Origin: Acidobacteriota bacterium
GTDB taxonomy: Bacteria; Acidobacteriota; Polarisedimenticolia; JACPZX01
NCBI GenBank assembly: GCA_016195325.1
Contig: JACPZX010000003.1
Location: forward strand, 30,411-94,410
Length of the DNA stretch: 64,000 nt
Direction of reading: 5' to 3'
Both the position numbers and the translations under genes were made by a program. Each line of letters starts with the position of its first letter. The stretch's first letter is position 1. The notes beneath the pieces were generated by a model. It searched no databases. It was not told the DNA's origin and saw nothing but the letters and a program-made list of their open reading frames with translations. Positions 16,126 to 25,117 of the stretch are shown in pieces.

Positions 16126-18531
16126 ATGTCCACGTTGATGCAGGATCTCCGCTACGCGCTCCGCTCGATGGTTGGAGCGCCCGGCTTCACGGCGCTGGCC
16201 GTCGTCACCCTGGCCCTCGGCATCGGCGCGAGCACCGCGATCTTCAGCGTCGCGAACGCCGTCCTCTGGAAGCCCCTTCCGTATCCCCGCGCCGACGCCG
16301 TCGTCGCGATCGGGGAAGCGTCCCCCGACGGCGAGAGCAACGTCGGATTCGCGACCTTCAAGGACCTCGAGCGCGAGAGCCGGACGCTCGCCTCCGTGAC
16401 AGTCGCCTCGGAGTGGCAGCCCTCCCTGACAGGCGTGGGTGAGCCGGAGAGGCTCGAGGCGCAGCGCGTCACGTCCGGGTACTTTCGCACGCTGGGGGTG
16501 CACCCGGCGCTCGGCCGCGACTTCATGGCCGCCGACGACGTCAGGGGGAGCCACTACTCCGTCATCCTGAGCCACGGCCTGTGGAAGCGCCGGTTCGGCG
16601 GCGATGCCTCGCTCATCGGGAAGACGATCGCGCTGAACGAGCATCCCTACACTCTCGTCGGCGTGATGCCCGAGGACTTCCAGAACTTCATCAAGCCGGC
16701 GGTGGAGGCATGGGCGCCGCTCGGGTACAACGAGAGCCTCCCCTGGGCCTGCCGCACGTGCCGGCACCTTCGCGCCTTCGGGCGCCTGCGCGAGGGGGTC
16801 ACACTCGCCGAGGCCGACCAGGAGCTGAACCACATCTCGGCGGACATCGTCCGGGCGCACCCTCAGGATTACGCCGCTCCCGGCGTGATCGTGACGCCGC
16901 TCGGCGAGCGCCTCACGCGCTCTATCCGCCCCGCGCTGTTCGCCCTCCTCGGCGGCGTCGGCTTCGTGGTCCTCATCGCCTGCGCGAACGTCGCGAGCCT
17001 CCTCCTCGGCCGCGCCGTCCGTCGCGAGAGCGAGTTCGCCGTGCGCGCCGCCCTCGGCGCCGGCCGATGGCGCGTCGTGCGGCAGCTCCTCACCGAGACC
17101 GCGCTTCTCTCGCTCGCGGGCGGGGGGGCGGGGATCGCCCTCGCGGCTTGGGGGATCCGGGCGCTCCGCGCCCTGAGCCCGGCGGGCCTCCTCCGCGCGG
17201 GCGACATCCGCATCGACGGGCCGGTCCTCGCCTTCGCGCTCGGGCTCTCGCTGATCACGGGCCTCCTCGCCGGCCTCGCGCCGGCGATCGTCACCGCGCG
17301 CCGCGACCTCCAGGGAGCGCTCAGGCAGGGCCCGCGTTCCTCGTCGCCGCGCTCGCACGCGCTGCGAGGAGCGCTCGTCGTGGCCGAGATCGCCCTCGCG
17401 CTGATCCTCCTCGTCGGCGCCGGCCTCCTCCTCCGGAGCGTCGACCGCCTCCTCGCCGTCGACCCGGGGTTCGACCCGAAGGGGATCCTCTCGATGGAGG
17501 TCAGCACCTCGGGCGCCCGGTACGAGAAGGACGAGCCCACGCTCGCCTTCTTCGCCCGGGCCGGAGAGGCGGTCGGGCGGCTTCCGGGGGTCGAGTCGGC
17601 CGCGTGGGTGAGCCAGCTCCCGCTCGGAGGCAACTTCGACAGGTACGGGATCCAGATCGAGGAGAAGCCCCTCGCGAACCCCGAGCTCGGTCCCTCGGCC
17701 GATCGCTACGCGGCGAGCGCCGGGTATCTCAAGACGATGGGGATCCCCGTCCTCCGCGGCCGCGGCATCACCGACGACGATCGCGCCGGCGCCCCTCCCG
17801 TCATCCTGATCAACGACACCTTCTCCCGCCGCACCTGGCCGGGAGAGGATCCGATCGGCAAGCGCGTCCGGCTCGGCGACCCGAACGGCCCGTGGCGCAC
17901 CATCGTCGGGATCGTGGGGGACGTGAAGCACACCGGCCTCGACGCCGATCCGACGAATCAGATCTACCTCCCGCAGCCCCAGTGGGGGGACTCGAGCATG
18001 GTCCTCGTCGTGAGGACCCGCGCCGCCGCCGCGGATCTGACGGCGTCGGTGCGGCAGGCCGTCTGGAGCGTGGACAAGGACCAGCCCATCGCCGCGATCG
18101 CCACGATGGATCAGCTCTACGACACCGCCACGGCGCGCCGGCGCTTCGCCCTCGAGCTCTTCGAGGTCTTCGCCGCCGTCGCCCTGGCCCTCGCGGCCGC
18201 GGGGATCTATGGCGCCCTCGCCGCGAGCGTGAGCGAGAGAACGCGGGAGATCGGCATCCGCTCCGCCCTCGGCGCCACCCGTGGCCACATCCTCGCCCTG
18301 GTCATGCGGCGCGGCGCCGTCCTCACGTTCGCCGGCCTCGCCCTCGGCGCGGCGGGGGCGCTCGCCGTCGCGCGGCTCCTCGCCGGGCTTCTCTTCGCCA
18401 CTTCGGTGAACGACCCTCTGACCTTCGCGACCGTCGCCGCGATCCTCGCCGCCGTCGGCCTCGCCGCCGCCTTCGTCCCCGCCTGGCGCGCCGCGCGCGT
18501 CGATCCCGTGATTGCGCTCCGATCGGAGTAG
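16126..18531 (+). CDS. MacB-like ABC permease of the acidobacterial duplicated orphan permease type
   Basis: 801 residues. ATG 16126 is chosen for GGGAGG seven bases upstream. It opens with DLRYALRSM, then TALAVVTLALGIGASTAIF, then has a MacB periplasmic domain (about 50-260), three helices, a second periplasmic domain (about 460-650), and a final FtsX-like unit with GIRSALGATRG. This duplicated layout without an attached or neighbouring ATPase gene defines the family. Export of a peptide or lipid-linked substrate is inferred from MacB. The family is abundant in Acidobacteriota. Confidence 0.9.
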   Translation: MSTLMQDLRYALRSMVGAPGFTALAVVTLALGIGASTAIFSVANAVLWKPLPYPRADAVVAIGEASPDGESNVGFATFKDLERESRTLASVTVASEWQPSLTGVGEPERLEAQRVTSGYFRTLGVHPALGRDFMAADDVRGSHYSVILSHGLWKRRFGGDASLIGKTIALNEHPYTLVGVMPEDFQNFIKPAVEAWAPLGYNESLPWACRTCRHLRAFGRLREGVTLAEADQELNHISADIVRAHPQDYAAPGVIVTPLGERLTRSIRPALFALLGGVGFVVLIACANVASLLLGRAVRRESEFAVRAALGAGRWRVVRQLLTETALLSLAGGGAGIALAAWGIRALRALSPAGLLRAGDIRIDGPVLAFALGLSLITGLLAGLAPAIVTARRDLQGALRQGPRSSSPRSHALRGALVVAEIALALILLVGAGLLLRSVDRLLAVDPGFDPKGILSMEVSTSGARYEKDEPTLAFFARAGEAVGRLPGVESAAWVSQLPLGGNFDRYGIQIEEKPLANPELGPSADRYAASAGYLKTMGIPVLRGRGITDDDRAGAPPVILINDTFSRRTWPGEDPIGKRVRLGDPNGPWRTIVGIVGDVKHTGLDADPTNQIYLPQPQWGDSSMVLVVRTRAAAADLTASVRQAVWSVDKDQPIAAIATMDQLYDTATARRRFALELFEVFAAVALALAAAGIYGALAASVSERTREIGIRSALGATRGHILALVMRRGAVLTFAGLALGAAGALAVARLLAGLLFATSVNDPLTFATVAAILAAVGLAAAFVPAWRAARVDPVIALRSE

Positions 18532-18564
18532 GGGTCATGATGGGGCCACTCGACGGAGGTCCCC

Positions 18565-18777
18565 ATGATCGCCCGCACGTGGCACGGGCGCGTCCCCCGC
18601 GCGAAGGGGGGCGCGTACTCTGAGTTCTTGATGCGGCAGGCTCTCCCCGACTACTCGAAGACCCCCGGGAACCGCGGCGTTTTTTTCTTCCGGCGCGAGG
18701 AGGGGGAGGTCACGCACTTCCTTCTCCTCGAGAAAGAGCCCTTCGTGACGCACTACGAGGTCCTGCACGCCCCATGA
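18565..18777 (+). CDS. Small ABM-like (antibiotic biosynthesis monooxygenase fold) protein with apparent internal deletion
   Basis: 70 residues. The N-terminus MIARTWHGRVPRAKGGAYSE and the C-terminus FVTHYEVLHAP match the two ends of a small ferredoxin-like family of about 100 residues, but the middle (the segment with the second beta-alpha unit) is missing: HFLLL runs straight into EKEPFV. A full-length relative of 107 residues lies at 33765-34088. The stop overlaps the next start (ATGA). The gene may be a degraded or shortened version. Confidence 0.55.
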   Translation: MIARTWHGRVPRAKGGAYSEFLMRQALPDYSKTPGNRGVFFFRREEGEVTHFLLLEKEPFVTHYEVLHAP

Positions 18778-19475
18778 AGCCGCGGGCGATCCTGCTCGAT
18801 CTCGGGGGGACGATCCTGGACGAAGGGACCGACGACTACCGCGCGGGGGCGGAAGCCCTCGCTCAGGAGTTGAAGAACCTCGGCGGCGTGGTCCCGCGTG
18901 ACCCGGAGGTCCTCTGCGAGAGCTTCGCCCGCGAGTGCGACCGGGTCCACCAGACGAACGTCCCCGACTTCACGATCGCCGACTGGATGCGCCGGCTGGC
19001 TCCGGGGGCGACGGGGAGCGAGCTGGCCGATCTCGAGCTGGCGCTCTGGCGCGCGACCACGTCGATGACGCCGATGCCCGGCGTCGCCGCGGCGCTCGAT
19101 TCCATCCGCGCCCTCGGCATCCCGATGGCGGTCGTGAGCAACGCGGTCTTCTCCTCGCGCGTCCTCGAGCACGAGCTGCAGCGCCACCGCCTCGCCGCGC
19201 ACTTCCGCTTCGTCCTCTCGAGCGCCGACGCCGGCGCGCGAAAGCCGGACGCGAGGATCTTCAGGAAGGCGCTCGATCGGCTGCGCGAGGCCCCCTCCGG
19301 TGTCTGGTTCGCGGGCGACTCGTGGGAGAAGGACATCGTCGGGTCCTCGGCCTGCGGGATGTCGCCGATCTGGATCTCCGCGGCGCCTCCCCCGCCGGGC
19401 GGCCGCGTCCCCCATCTGCGGATTTCGGGATGGGGGGAATTCCTCGAACACCTTTCGAGCGAGGTGAGCCCATGA
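18774..19475 (+). CDS. HAD-superfamily hydrolase-like protein
   Basis: 233 residues. HAD motif I is LLDLGGTILD with nucleophile Asp9, motif II is VVSNAVFS, motif III is the Lys in GARKPDARIF, and motif IV is GDSWEKDIVG. The second Asp of motif I, the usual acid-base residue, is Gly11, so phosphatase activity may be weak or altered, as in some HAD subgroups. The start overlaps the previous stop and the stop overlaps the next start, both as ATGA. Confidence 0.8.
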   Translation: MKPRAILLDLGGTILDEGTDDYRAGAEALAQELKNLGGVVPRDPEVLCESFARECDRVHQTNVPDFTIADWMRRLAPGATGSELADLELALWRATTSMTPMPGVAAALDSIRALGIPMAVVSNAVFSSRVLEHELQRHRLAAHFRFVLSSADAGARKPDARIFRKALDRLREAPSGVWFAGDSWEKDIVGSSACGMSPIWISAAPPPPGGRVPHLRISGWGEFLEHLSSEVSP

Positions 19476-19873
19476 CGCGCGAAGGCGGCTGCTTCTGCAA
19501 GGCGATCCGTTACCGGACCGAGGGCGACCCCCTCGTCGTCACGCACTGCCACTGCATGCACTGCCGGGGGACGAGCGGGGCGGCCTTCATCACGTGGTCG
19601 GAGTTCCCGTCGGATCGATTCGAATGGACGAAGGGGAAGCCGGCGAGCTTCGAGAGCCGCCCCGGAATCACGCGGACGTTCTGCGGCGCGTGCGGCACGC
19701 CTCTCACGTACCAGAGGACCGGCGGCTGGAAGACGATCGACGTGACGACGTGCAGCTTCGACAACCCCGAGACCTTCGAGCCGCAGGATCACATCTGGTG
19801 CCGGCGCCTCCTCCCGTGGATTCACCTCGGCGACGACATCCCGCAGTACCCCGTCAAGCGCACGGACGGCTAA
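19472..19873 (+). CDS. GFA (CENP-V/Gfa-like) zinc protein
   Basis: 133 residues. It begins with GGCFCKAIRY, followed by CHCMHCR, and later TFCGACGTPLTYQR, the pattern of zinc-binding cysteines in the glutathione-dependent formaldehyde-activating fold. Most family members are uncharacterised, so formaldehyde activation should not be assumed. It is the third gene of a tightly overlapped trio with the ABM-like and HAD genes. Confidence 0.85.
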   Translation: MTREGGCFCKAIRYRTEGDPLVVTHCHCMHCRGTSGAAFITWSEFPSDRFEWTKGKPASFESRPGITRTFCGACGTPLTYQRTGGWKTIDVTTCSFDNPETFEPQDHIWCRRLLPWIHLGDDIPQYPVKRTDG

Positions 19874-19898
19874 ACTGCGCGTTCCCCGGGAGGAGACG

Positions 19899-21539
19899 AT
19901 GACCCGACGACACGCTCTCGCCACCGCGCTCTGCCTGCTCGCCACATTCTCCACCGCGGCCGCGAAGGAGCCCGCGCACCCGACGCTGCTGGTCCTCATC
20001 TCGGTCGACCAGCTCGTCCCCGACCTCCTCGATCGGGTGGCCCCGCAGCTCGACGGCGGGATCAAGAGGATCTCCGCCGAGGGGCGCGTCTACACCCATG
20101 CCGATCTCGGCTACGCCATGAGCGCGACGGGGCCCGGGCACGCGACGCTCGGCACTGGCGCGTACCCCGCCACGAGCGGCATCATCGGGAACGAGTGGAT
20201 TGATCGCGAGACGCGGAAACCCGTCTACTGCGTCGGCGACGCCGACGCGAAGCCGGTCGAAGGGGAGGGGGGCGCCGTCTCGCCGAGGAATCTTCTCGTC
20301 GACGGCCTCGGCGACTGGCTCAAGCAGGCGCGTCGGGGGACGAAGGTGATCTCGGTGGGAGGGAAGGACCGGAGCGCGATCCTCCTCGCCGGAAAGCACC
20401 CGGACGAGGTCTTCTGGTACGACGGCGCGACGGGGCACATGGTCTCCTCGACCTATTACTTCCCCACCCGGCTCCCCGCGTGGGCGAAGGAGTGGAACGC
20501 CGCCGACTTCACGGGGCATCACACCCCCGACGCGTGGACGAAGCTCCTCCCCGAGAGCGCGTACGCCGCGGACGGCCCCGACGATTTCCACGCCGAGGCG
20601 AACGGCGGGGCGGCGCGAACCTTCCCGCACGCCTTCGACCCGAAGCTCAAGGCAAAGCAGCAGATGACGAGCCCCTACTGGGATACTCTCCTCCTCGACT
20701 TCGCGAGCCGGGCGGTGCGCGAGGAGAAGCTCGGAAAGCGCGGCGGGACCGATCTCCTGACGATCGCCCTCTCGGCCACCGACTACATCGGCCACACGTA
20801 CGGCCCCGACAGCCACGAGGCGCACGACAATCTCCTGCGCCTCGACCGATCCCTCGGCGAGTTCCTCGCGACGCTCGAGAAGGAGGTCGGCCGTGAGAAT
20901 CTGATCGTCGCGCTGAGCGCCGATCACGCCGTGATGCCGAACCCCGAGTTCACCGCCGAGATCCGTCACGGCGCCGCGAGGCGCATCAAGTACGGCGAGG
21001 CGATCAAGCCGGGGGTCGCCGCCCTCGATCTCAAGCTGCGCGCCGACTTCAAGGCCGACGCCGCGCTCTTCTGGATGGACGACTGGGGAAGCGGCGGCTT
21101 CCTCGACGCCGCGGCGGCGGCGAAGGCTGGGGCGTCCCTTCCCGAGATCGAGCGGCGGCTGCGCGAGGGGCTCATGGCGATCGACGGCGTCGTGGACGTC
21201 TTCTTCCGCGACGAGCTCGAGAGCGCGAAGGCGCCGGACCGCCCGTACCTCGACAAGTTCCGCCGCAGCGACCAGCCGGCGCGGAGCGAGGACTTCAGCG
21301 TCCTCTACTGCGAGAGCTGCCTCGTCGCGACCAGCATGCTCACCGCCGAGCACGGATCGCCGTATGGCTACGACACGCACGTCCCCATCATCCTCTGGGG
21401 CGCGACGGTGGCGGCCGGTCGCGACGCGAGCGCCGTGCACACGGTGGACGTCGCTCCCACCCTGGCGCGGGCGGCCGGAGTGGCCCCCGGAAAAACCGCG
21501 GAGGGATCGGCGCTTCCCGGAGCGTTTTCGGCGAACTGA
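19899..21539 (+). CDS. Secreted PafA-type alkaline phosphatase
   Basis: 546 residues with GGGAGGAG before the ATG and a signal peptide to about residue 22. ISVDQLVPDLL carries the first metal ligand, SATGPGHAT holds the Thr nucleophile of PafA-type enzymes, SATDYIGHTYGP and LSADHAV bring the other metal ligands, and EHGSPYGYDTHVPIILWG is the conserved C-terminal motif. PafA-type phosphatases hydrolyse phosphomonoesters in the periplasm using two zinc ions. Inferred role: phosphate scavenging. Confidence 0.85.
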   Translation: MTRRHALATALCLLATFSTAAAKEPAHPTLLVLISVDQLVPDLLDRVAPQLDGGIKRISAEGRVYTHADLGYAMSATGPGHATLGTGAYPATSGIIGNEWIDRETRKPVYCVGDADAKPVEGEGGAVSPRNLLVDGLGDWLKQARRGTKVISVGGKDRSAILLAGKHPDEVFWYDGATGHMVSSTYYFPTRLPAWAKEWNAADFTGHHTPDAWTKLLPESAYAADGPDDFHAEANGGAARTFPHAFDPKLKAKQQMTSPYWDTLLLDFASRAVREEKLGKRGGTDLLTIALSATDYIGHTYGPDSHEAHDNLLRLDRSLGEFLATLEKEVGRENLIVALSADHAVMPNPEFTAEIRHGAARRIKYGEAIKPGVAALDLKLRADFKADAALFWMDDWGSGGFLDAAAAAKAGASLPEIERRLREGLMAIDGVVDVFFRDELESAKAPDRPYLDKFRRSDQPARSEDFSVLYCESCLVATSMLTAEHGSPYGYDTHVPIILWGATVAAGRDASAVHTVDVAPTLARAAGVAPGKTAEGSALPGAFSAN

Positions 21540-21541
21540 GC

Positions 21542-21571
21542 TTGCCGGAATACCCGGTGGCGCGATACGAT
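21542..21571 (+). promoter_or_regulatory. Possible promoter of the small secreted protein gene
   Basis: TTGCCG at 21542-21547 and TACGAT at 21566-21571 have an 18-base spacer. The sequence lies immediately after the phosphatase stop and before the small secreted protein. Call rests only on consensus similarity. Confidence 0.3.
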
Positions 21572-21609
21572 TCCTCCATCCCCGCGCACCCGCCCCGAGA
21601 GGTGCCGCC

Positions 21610-21948
21610 ATGACGAACCGCATGCCCGCGATCGCCGCACTGCTCTGCATCGCCGCGCTCACCCAGCCCCGGGGGGCTTCGATGGACATGTCGCAGGTCC
21701 AGTATCCCTTCGGGATCCTGACCTCCGATCTCTCCTGCCCGGCCGCGACGCATCTCCTCCGGCATCCGTGTCCCGGCTTCCCGGCGGAGGCGTACGTCGT
21801 CTTCGACAACGGGCGCGAGGTGACGCGGTACGAGAATCAGAACGTCTCGCTCCGCGGAGCGCTCGACACCACCTCGTGCTCCCTCCCGCTGCTGCACGCG
21901 ACGAGGATCACGAACAGCTTCGCTTTCCCGGCGTGCCCGATCCCGTGA
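21610..21948 (+). CDS. Small secreted hypothetical protein
   Basis: 112 residues from ATG 21610. A signal peptide (MPAIAALLCIAALTQPRGAS region) is followed by a short mature domain with four cysteines (in DLSCPAA, HPCPGF, TSCSLP, PACPIP) that could form two disulfides. I do not recognise the family. It follows the phosphatase but seems to have its own promoter-like sequence. Confidence 0.5.
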   Translation: MTNRMPAIAALLCIAALTQPRGASMDMSQVQYPFGILTSDLSCPAATHLLRHPCPGFPAEAYVVFDNGREVTRYENQNVSLRGALDTTSCSLPLLHATRITNSFAFPACPIP

Positions 21949-21952
21949 TCGC

Positions 21953-22513
21953 GTGACCGCCCGGCCCCGCCCGCCCGCGCGGTGGACGACGAGGCGGCTG
22001 ACGCTGCGCCCGCCGCGCCGCGCCGACGCGCGCGAGGTCTTCGCGGCGTACGCGCAGGACCCCGAGGTGACCCGCTACCTCCTCTTCCGCCCGCACCGGC
22101 ACGTCAGAGAGACGATCGACTTCGTGCGCCGCTGCCGGGCAGGCTGGGAGACGGATGGCCCGTTCACGTGGGCCCTCCTCGAGAGGAGGTCGGGGCGCCT
22201 CGCCGGCATGTGCATGATTCGAGTCCAGGGACACGCCGTCGAGCTGGCGTACGCGCTCGCGCGGCCGTACTGGGGACGGCGGCTGATGGCCGAGGCGATG
22301 AAGCCGATCGTCGCGTGGGCGCTGGCCCGGCCGGAGATCCAGCGCGTCTGGGCCACCTGCCACGTGCGGAACACCGCGTCGGCCCGCGTCATGGAGCGTC
22401 TCGGCATGAAGCGCGAGGGGATCCTGAGGAAGTGGGCGGTCTACCCGAACCTCGGCGACGTGGCGCAGGACAGCTCCTGCTACTCGCGGGTGAAGGGGAC
22501 GCGAGGGGCTTGA
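21953..22513 (+). CDS. GNAT-family N-acetyltransferase, RimJ/RimL-like
   Basis: 186 residues from GTG 21953. TRRLTLRPPRRADAREVF opens the fold, YALARPYWGRRLMAEAM is the acetyl-CoA pyrophosphate-binding motif A, and VRNTASARVMERLGMKREG is the conserved motif B. The family transfers acetyl to ribosomal protein N-termini or small amines; which one is unknown here. It starts four bases after the small secreted gene. Confidence 0.85.
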   Translation: MTARPRPPARWTTRRLTLRPPRRADAREVFAAYAQDPEVTRYLLFRPHRHVRETIDFVRRCRAGWETDGPFTWALLERRSGRLAGMCMIRVQGHAVELAYALARPYWGRRLMAEAMKPIVAWALARPEIQRVWATCHVRNTASARVMERLGMKREGILRKWAVYPNLGDVAQDSSCYSRVKGTRGA

Positions 22514-22562
22514 TTCCCCGCGAGGGGCCGTGCACTCTACGGGCTCATCATCTGGAGCCCTC

Positions 22563-23990
22563 ATGGACATGCGCGAGTTCCGCGACGCGGGGCACCGCGT
22601 CGTCGATCGGATGGCCGATCTCCTCCAGGAGATCGAAGGCGCCCCCCTCTTCACGAAGATCGAGCCGCGGGCGCTCCACGCCCTCTTCGACGAGCCCCTT
22701 CCCCAGGGGCCGACGCCGCTCGCCGATCTGATCGGCGAGCTGGAGTCGAAGCTCCTCCCCTACTGCGCGCACGTGAACCATCCCGGCTACTTCGGCCTGA
22801 TCACGCCGACGCCGCTTCCCGCGGGGATCCTCGGCGACTTGATCGCCTCGGCGCTCAACCAGAACGTCGGCGCCTGGTCGATCGGTCCGTCGGCGACGGC
22901 GCTCGAGCGGCGGACGGTGAGGTGGCTGACCGATCTCGCCGGATACGACGGCCGGGCCGGCGGCAACCTGACGAGCGGCGGGATGACCGCCAACCTCATC
23001 GGGATGAAGCTCGGGCGCGACTGGGCGACGGGCGACGAGGCTCAGCACAAGGGGATCGCCCCGGGATGGGCGGCGTACACCTCCGAGGAGCGCCACGTGT
23101 CGGTGGACAAGGCGGCCGACGCGGTCGGGATCGGCCGCGACAACCTCCGCATCATCCCCACCGACGAGAGCTTTCGCATCCGCCTCGATCTCCTGGAGCA
23201 GGCGATCGCCGCCGATCGGAAGCGGGGGATGAGGCCGATGGTGATCGTGGCGATGGGAGGGAGCACGAACACCGGCGCGGTGGATCCCCTGCCGGCGCTG
23301 CGGGCTCTCGCCGACCGCGAGCGCGCGTGGCTGCACGTCGACGCCGCCTACGGCGGCGGGATGCTCCTCTCGTCGAGGCACGCGGGAGTCCTCGACGGCC
23401 TCCACCTCGCCGACTCGGTGACGGTGGACCCGCACAAGTGGTTCTTCGCGCCGCTCGACGCGGGGGCGATCCTCGTGAAGGACGAGTCGCGGCTCACGAA
23501 GTCGTTCGGCATGCAGCCCGCGTACCTGACCGACACGATGGACCGGACCGACGAGCGCTACAACTACTACGTGCACGGCCTCGAGCAGTCGCGGAGGTTC
23601 CGCGGCCTCAAGGTGTGGATGGGGCTCAAGCGCCACGGCGCCAGGGCGATCGGCGCGTGGGTCGACGCGAACGTCGATCACGCGCGGCGCCTCCACGATC
23701 TCGCGGCGGCGGATCCCGACTTCGAGCCCGCGACGCGGCCCGTGATGTCGGCGGTCTGCGTCCGCTATCGCCCCGAGGGGCTCGACGAGCCGGCGCTCGC
23801 GCGCGTGCACGCGACGGTCGCGCGCCGCATCGAGGAGGGAGGACGTTTCTGGATCTCGACGACGGTTCTCAAGGGGCGCACGTGGTTCCGGATCTGTCCC
23901 GTCAACTTCCGCACGCGGACGGAGCACATGGACGGGCTCTTCGAAGAGATGAAGCGCGAGTGCGCGGTCGCGGCCGGGGAGGTGAGATGA
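22563..23990 (+). CDS. PLP-dependent group II decarboxylase (aromatic-L-amino-acid decarboxylase family)
   Basis: 475 residues from ATG 22563. NVGAWSIGPSATALE and GGNLTSGGMTANLIG are substrate- and phosphate-binding parts, HVDAAYGGG carries the Asp that pairs with the pyridine nitrogen, and TVDPHKWFFAPLD holds the Schiff-base lysine. The family decarboxylates tryptophan, tyrosine, DOPA or glutamate; the choice cannot be read by eye. Its stop overlaps the next gene start (ATGA at 23987-23990). Confidence 0.87.
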   Translation: MDMREFRDAGHRVVDRMADLLQEIEGAPLFTKIEPRALHALFDEPLPQGPTPLADLIGELESKLLPYCAHVNHPGYFGLITPTPLPAGILGDLIASALNQNVGAWSIGPSATALERRTVRWLTDLAGYDGRAGGNLTSGGMTANLIGMKLGRDWATGDEAQHKGIAPGWAAYTSEERHVSVDKAADAVGIGRDNLRIIPTDESFRIRLDLLEQAIAADRKRGMRPMVIVAMGGSTNTGAVDPLPALRALADRERAWLHVDAAYGGGMLLSSRHAGVLDGLHLADSVTVDPHKWFFAPLDAGAILVKDESRLTKSFGMQPAYLTDTMDRTDERYNYYVHGLEQSRRFRGLKVWMGLKRHGARAIGAWVDANVDHARRLHDLAAADPDFEPATRPVMSAVCVRYRPEGLDEPALARVHATVARRIEEGGRFWISTTVLKGRTWFRICPVNFRTRTEHMDGLFEEMKRECAVAAGEVR

Positions 23991-24715
23991 TGAGACATCG
24001 CATGGCGTGGCTGGCCGCGGCCTTCGTCGTGGGCCTTGCCGTCGTCGTGGGCATGGCGGTCGCGGCCGAGTCGAACATGACGGACCCGCCCGGCGACGAG
24101 TCCCCCGCGATGCGCGGCCTCATCGACAAGGCGGCGGCGCTTCTCGGGGCGACCATGGTCCCCGAACAGTTCCTGGCCGATCCCCATTACATGCCCGCTC
24201 ACGAGTACCCGCGCTTCCGGCAGGCGATCAAGGACCACGCGAAGCCCGGGAAGCTGACGATCGTCGTCCCCGACGAACCTGGTGAGACGCTCACCGTGAT
24301 CGCCACGGTCGAGAGCGCGAGCGGAAGCCCGGTCAAGGACGCGCTCGTCTACGTCTACCAGACGAGCGCGAAGGGGTGGTACTCGGATCGCGCGCCGCAC
24401 TACGCGGCGAACTCGGGCGACCAGAAGCACGCGCGCCTCTTCGGGTACCTGAAGACCGACGAGCGCGGCGCCTTCGAGCTGCGCACGATTCACCCCCAGG
24501 GATACCCGAAATCGGATCTGCCGGCCCACATCCACGTCGAGATCACGCCTCCCGGGGGCGGCGCGCCCACGATCACGGAGATCCGATTCGACGACGACCC
24601 GCGCATGACCGATGCGATGAAGGAGGCGTCGCGCCGGGAGGGGTTCGTCATCACGCACGTCACGAAGGACGACAAGGGAGGGCTCCATGCCGAGACCGAA
24701 ATCGACCTCCGCTAG
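23987..24715 (+). CDS. Secreted intradiol dioxygenase-like protein
   Basis: 242 residues with an N-terminal hydrophobic signal (residues 5-28). The C-terminal domain has YVYQTSAKGWYSDR, then GYLKTDERGAFELRTI, then PAHIHVEI. These match the iron site region of intradiol ring-cleavage dioxygenases, with the two His in HIH and candidate Tyr ligands. Export makes a catabolic catechol role uncertain; secreted members of this fold are known in soil bacteria. The 3' end overlaps the following VOC gene by 29 bases. Confidence 0.75.
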   Translation: MMRHRMAWLAAAFVVGLAVVVGMAVAAESNMTDPPGDESPAMRGLIDKAAALLGATMVPEQFLADPHYMPAHEYPRFRQAIKDHAKPGKLTIVVPDEPGETLTVIATVESASGSPVKDALVYVYQTSAKGWYSDRAPHYAANSGDQKHARLFGYLKTDERGAFELRTIHPQGYPKSDLPAHIHVEITPPGGGAPTITEIRFDDDPRMTDAMKEASRREGFVITHVTKDDKGGLHAETEIDLR

Positions 24716-25106
24716 GGTGGCTCCGCGCGTCACCGGGATCGGGGGCGTCTTCTTCAAGGCGAAGGACCCCGAGCGCCTCGGCGCCTGGTACCGCGAACAT
24801 CTCGGCCTCGCGATCGAGGCGTGGGGCGGGACGAGCTTCCCGTGGCGCGACGCGGCGGACCCGAAGCGGAAGGGCTCGACGGCCTGGAGCCTCTTCCCCG
24901 CCACGACGAAGTACTTCGATCCCAGCACCGCGCCGTTCATGGTCAACTACCGCGTCGCCGACCTGGATCGAGTTCTCGCCGCGCTCCGGGAGGAAGGATG
25001 CGCCGTCGATCCGCGGATCGACGAGTCCGAGTTCGGCCGTTTCGGCTGGGTGATGGATCCCGAGGGCAACCGCATCGAGCTGTGGCAGCCGCCGAAGGGA
25101 AAGTGA
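24687..25106 (+). CDS. VOC-family protein
   Basis: 139 residues. AAGGGAGGG stands before ATG 24687, which is inside the end of the dioxygenase-like gene. TGIGGVFFKAKDPERLGAWY opens the first VOC unit, and GWVMDPEGNRIELWQP closes the second with the usual metal-ligand Glu. Similar small proteins are often unassigned glyoxalase relatives. A second VOC gene follows 11 bases later. Confidence 0.8.
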   Translation: MPRPKSTSARVAPRVTGIGGVFFKAKDPERLGAWYREHLGLAIEAWGGTSFPWRDAADPKRKGSTAWSLFPATTKYFDPSTAPFMVNYRVADLDRVLAALREEGCAVDPRIDESEFGRFGWVMDPEGNRIELWQPPKGK

Positions 25107-25117
25107 GAGGAGGGAGC

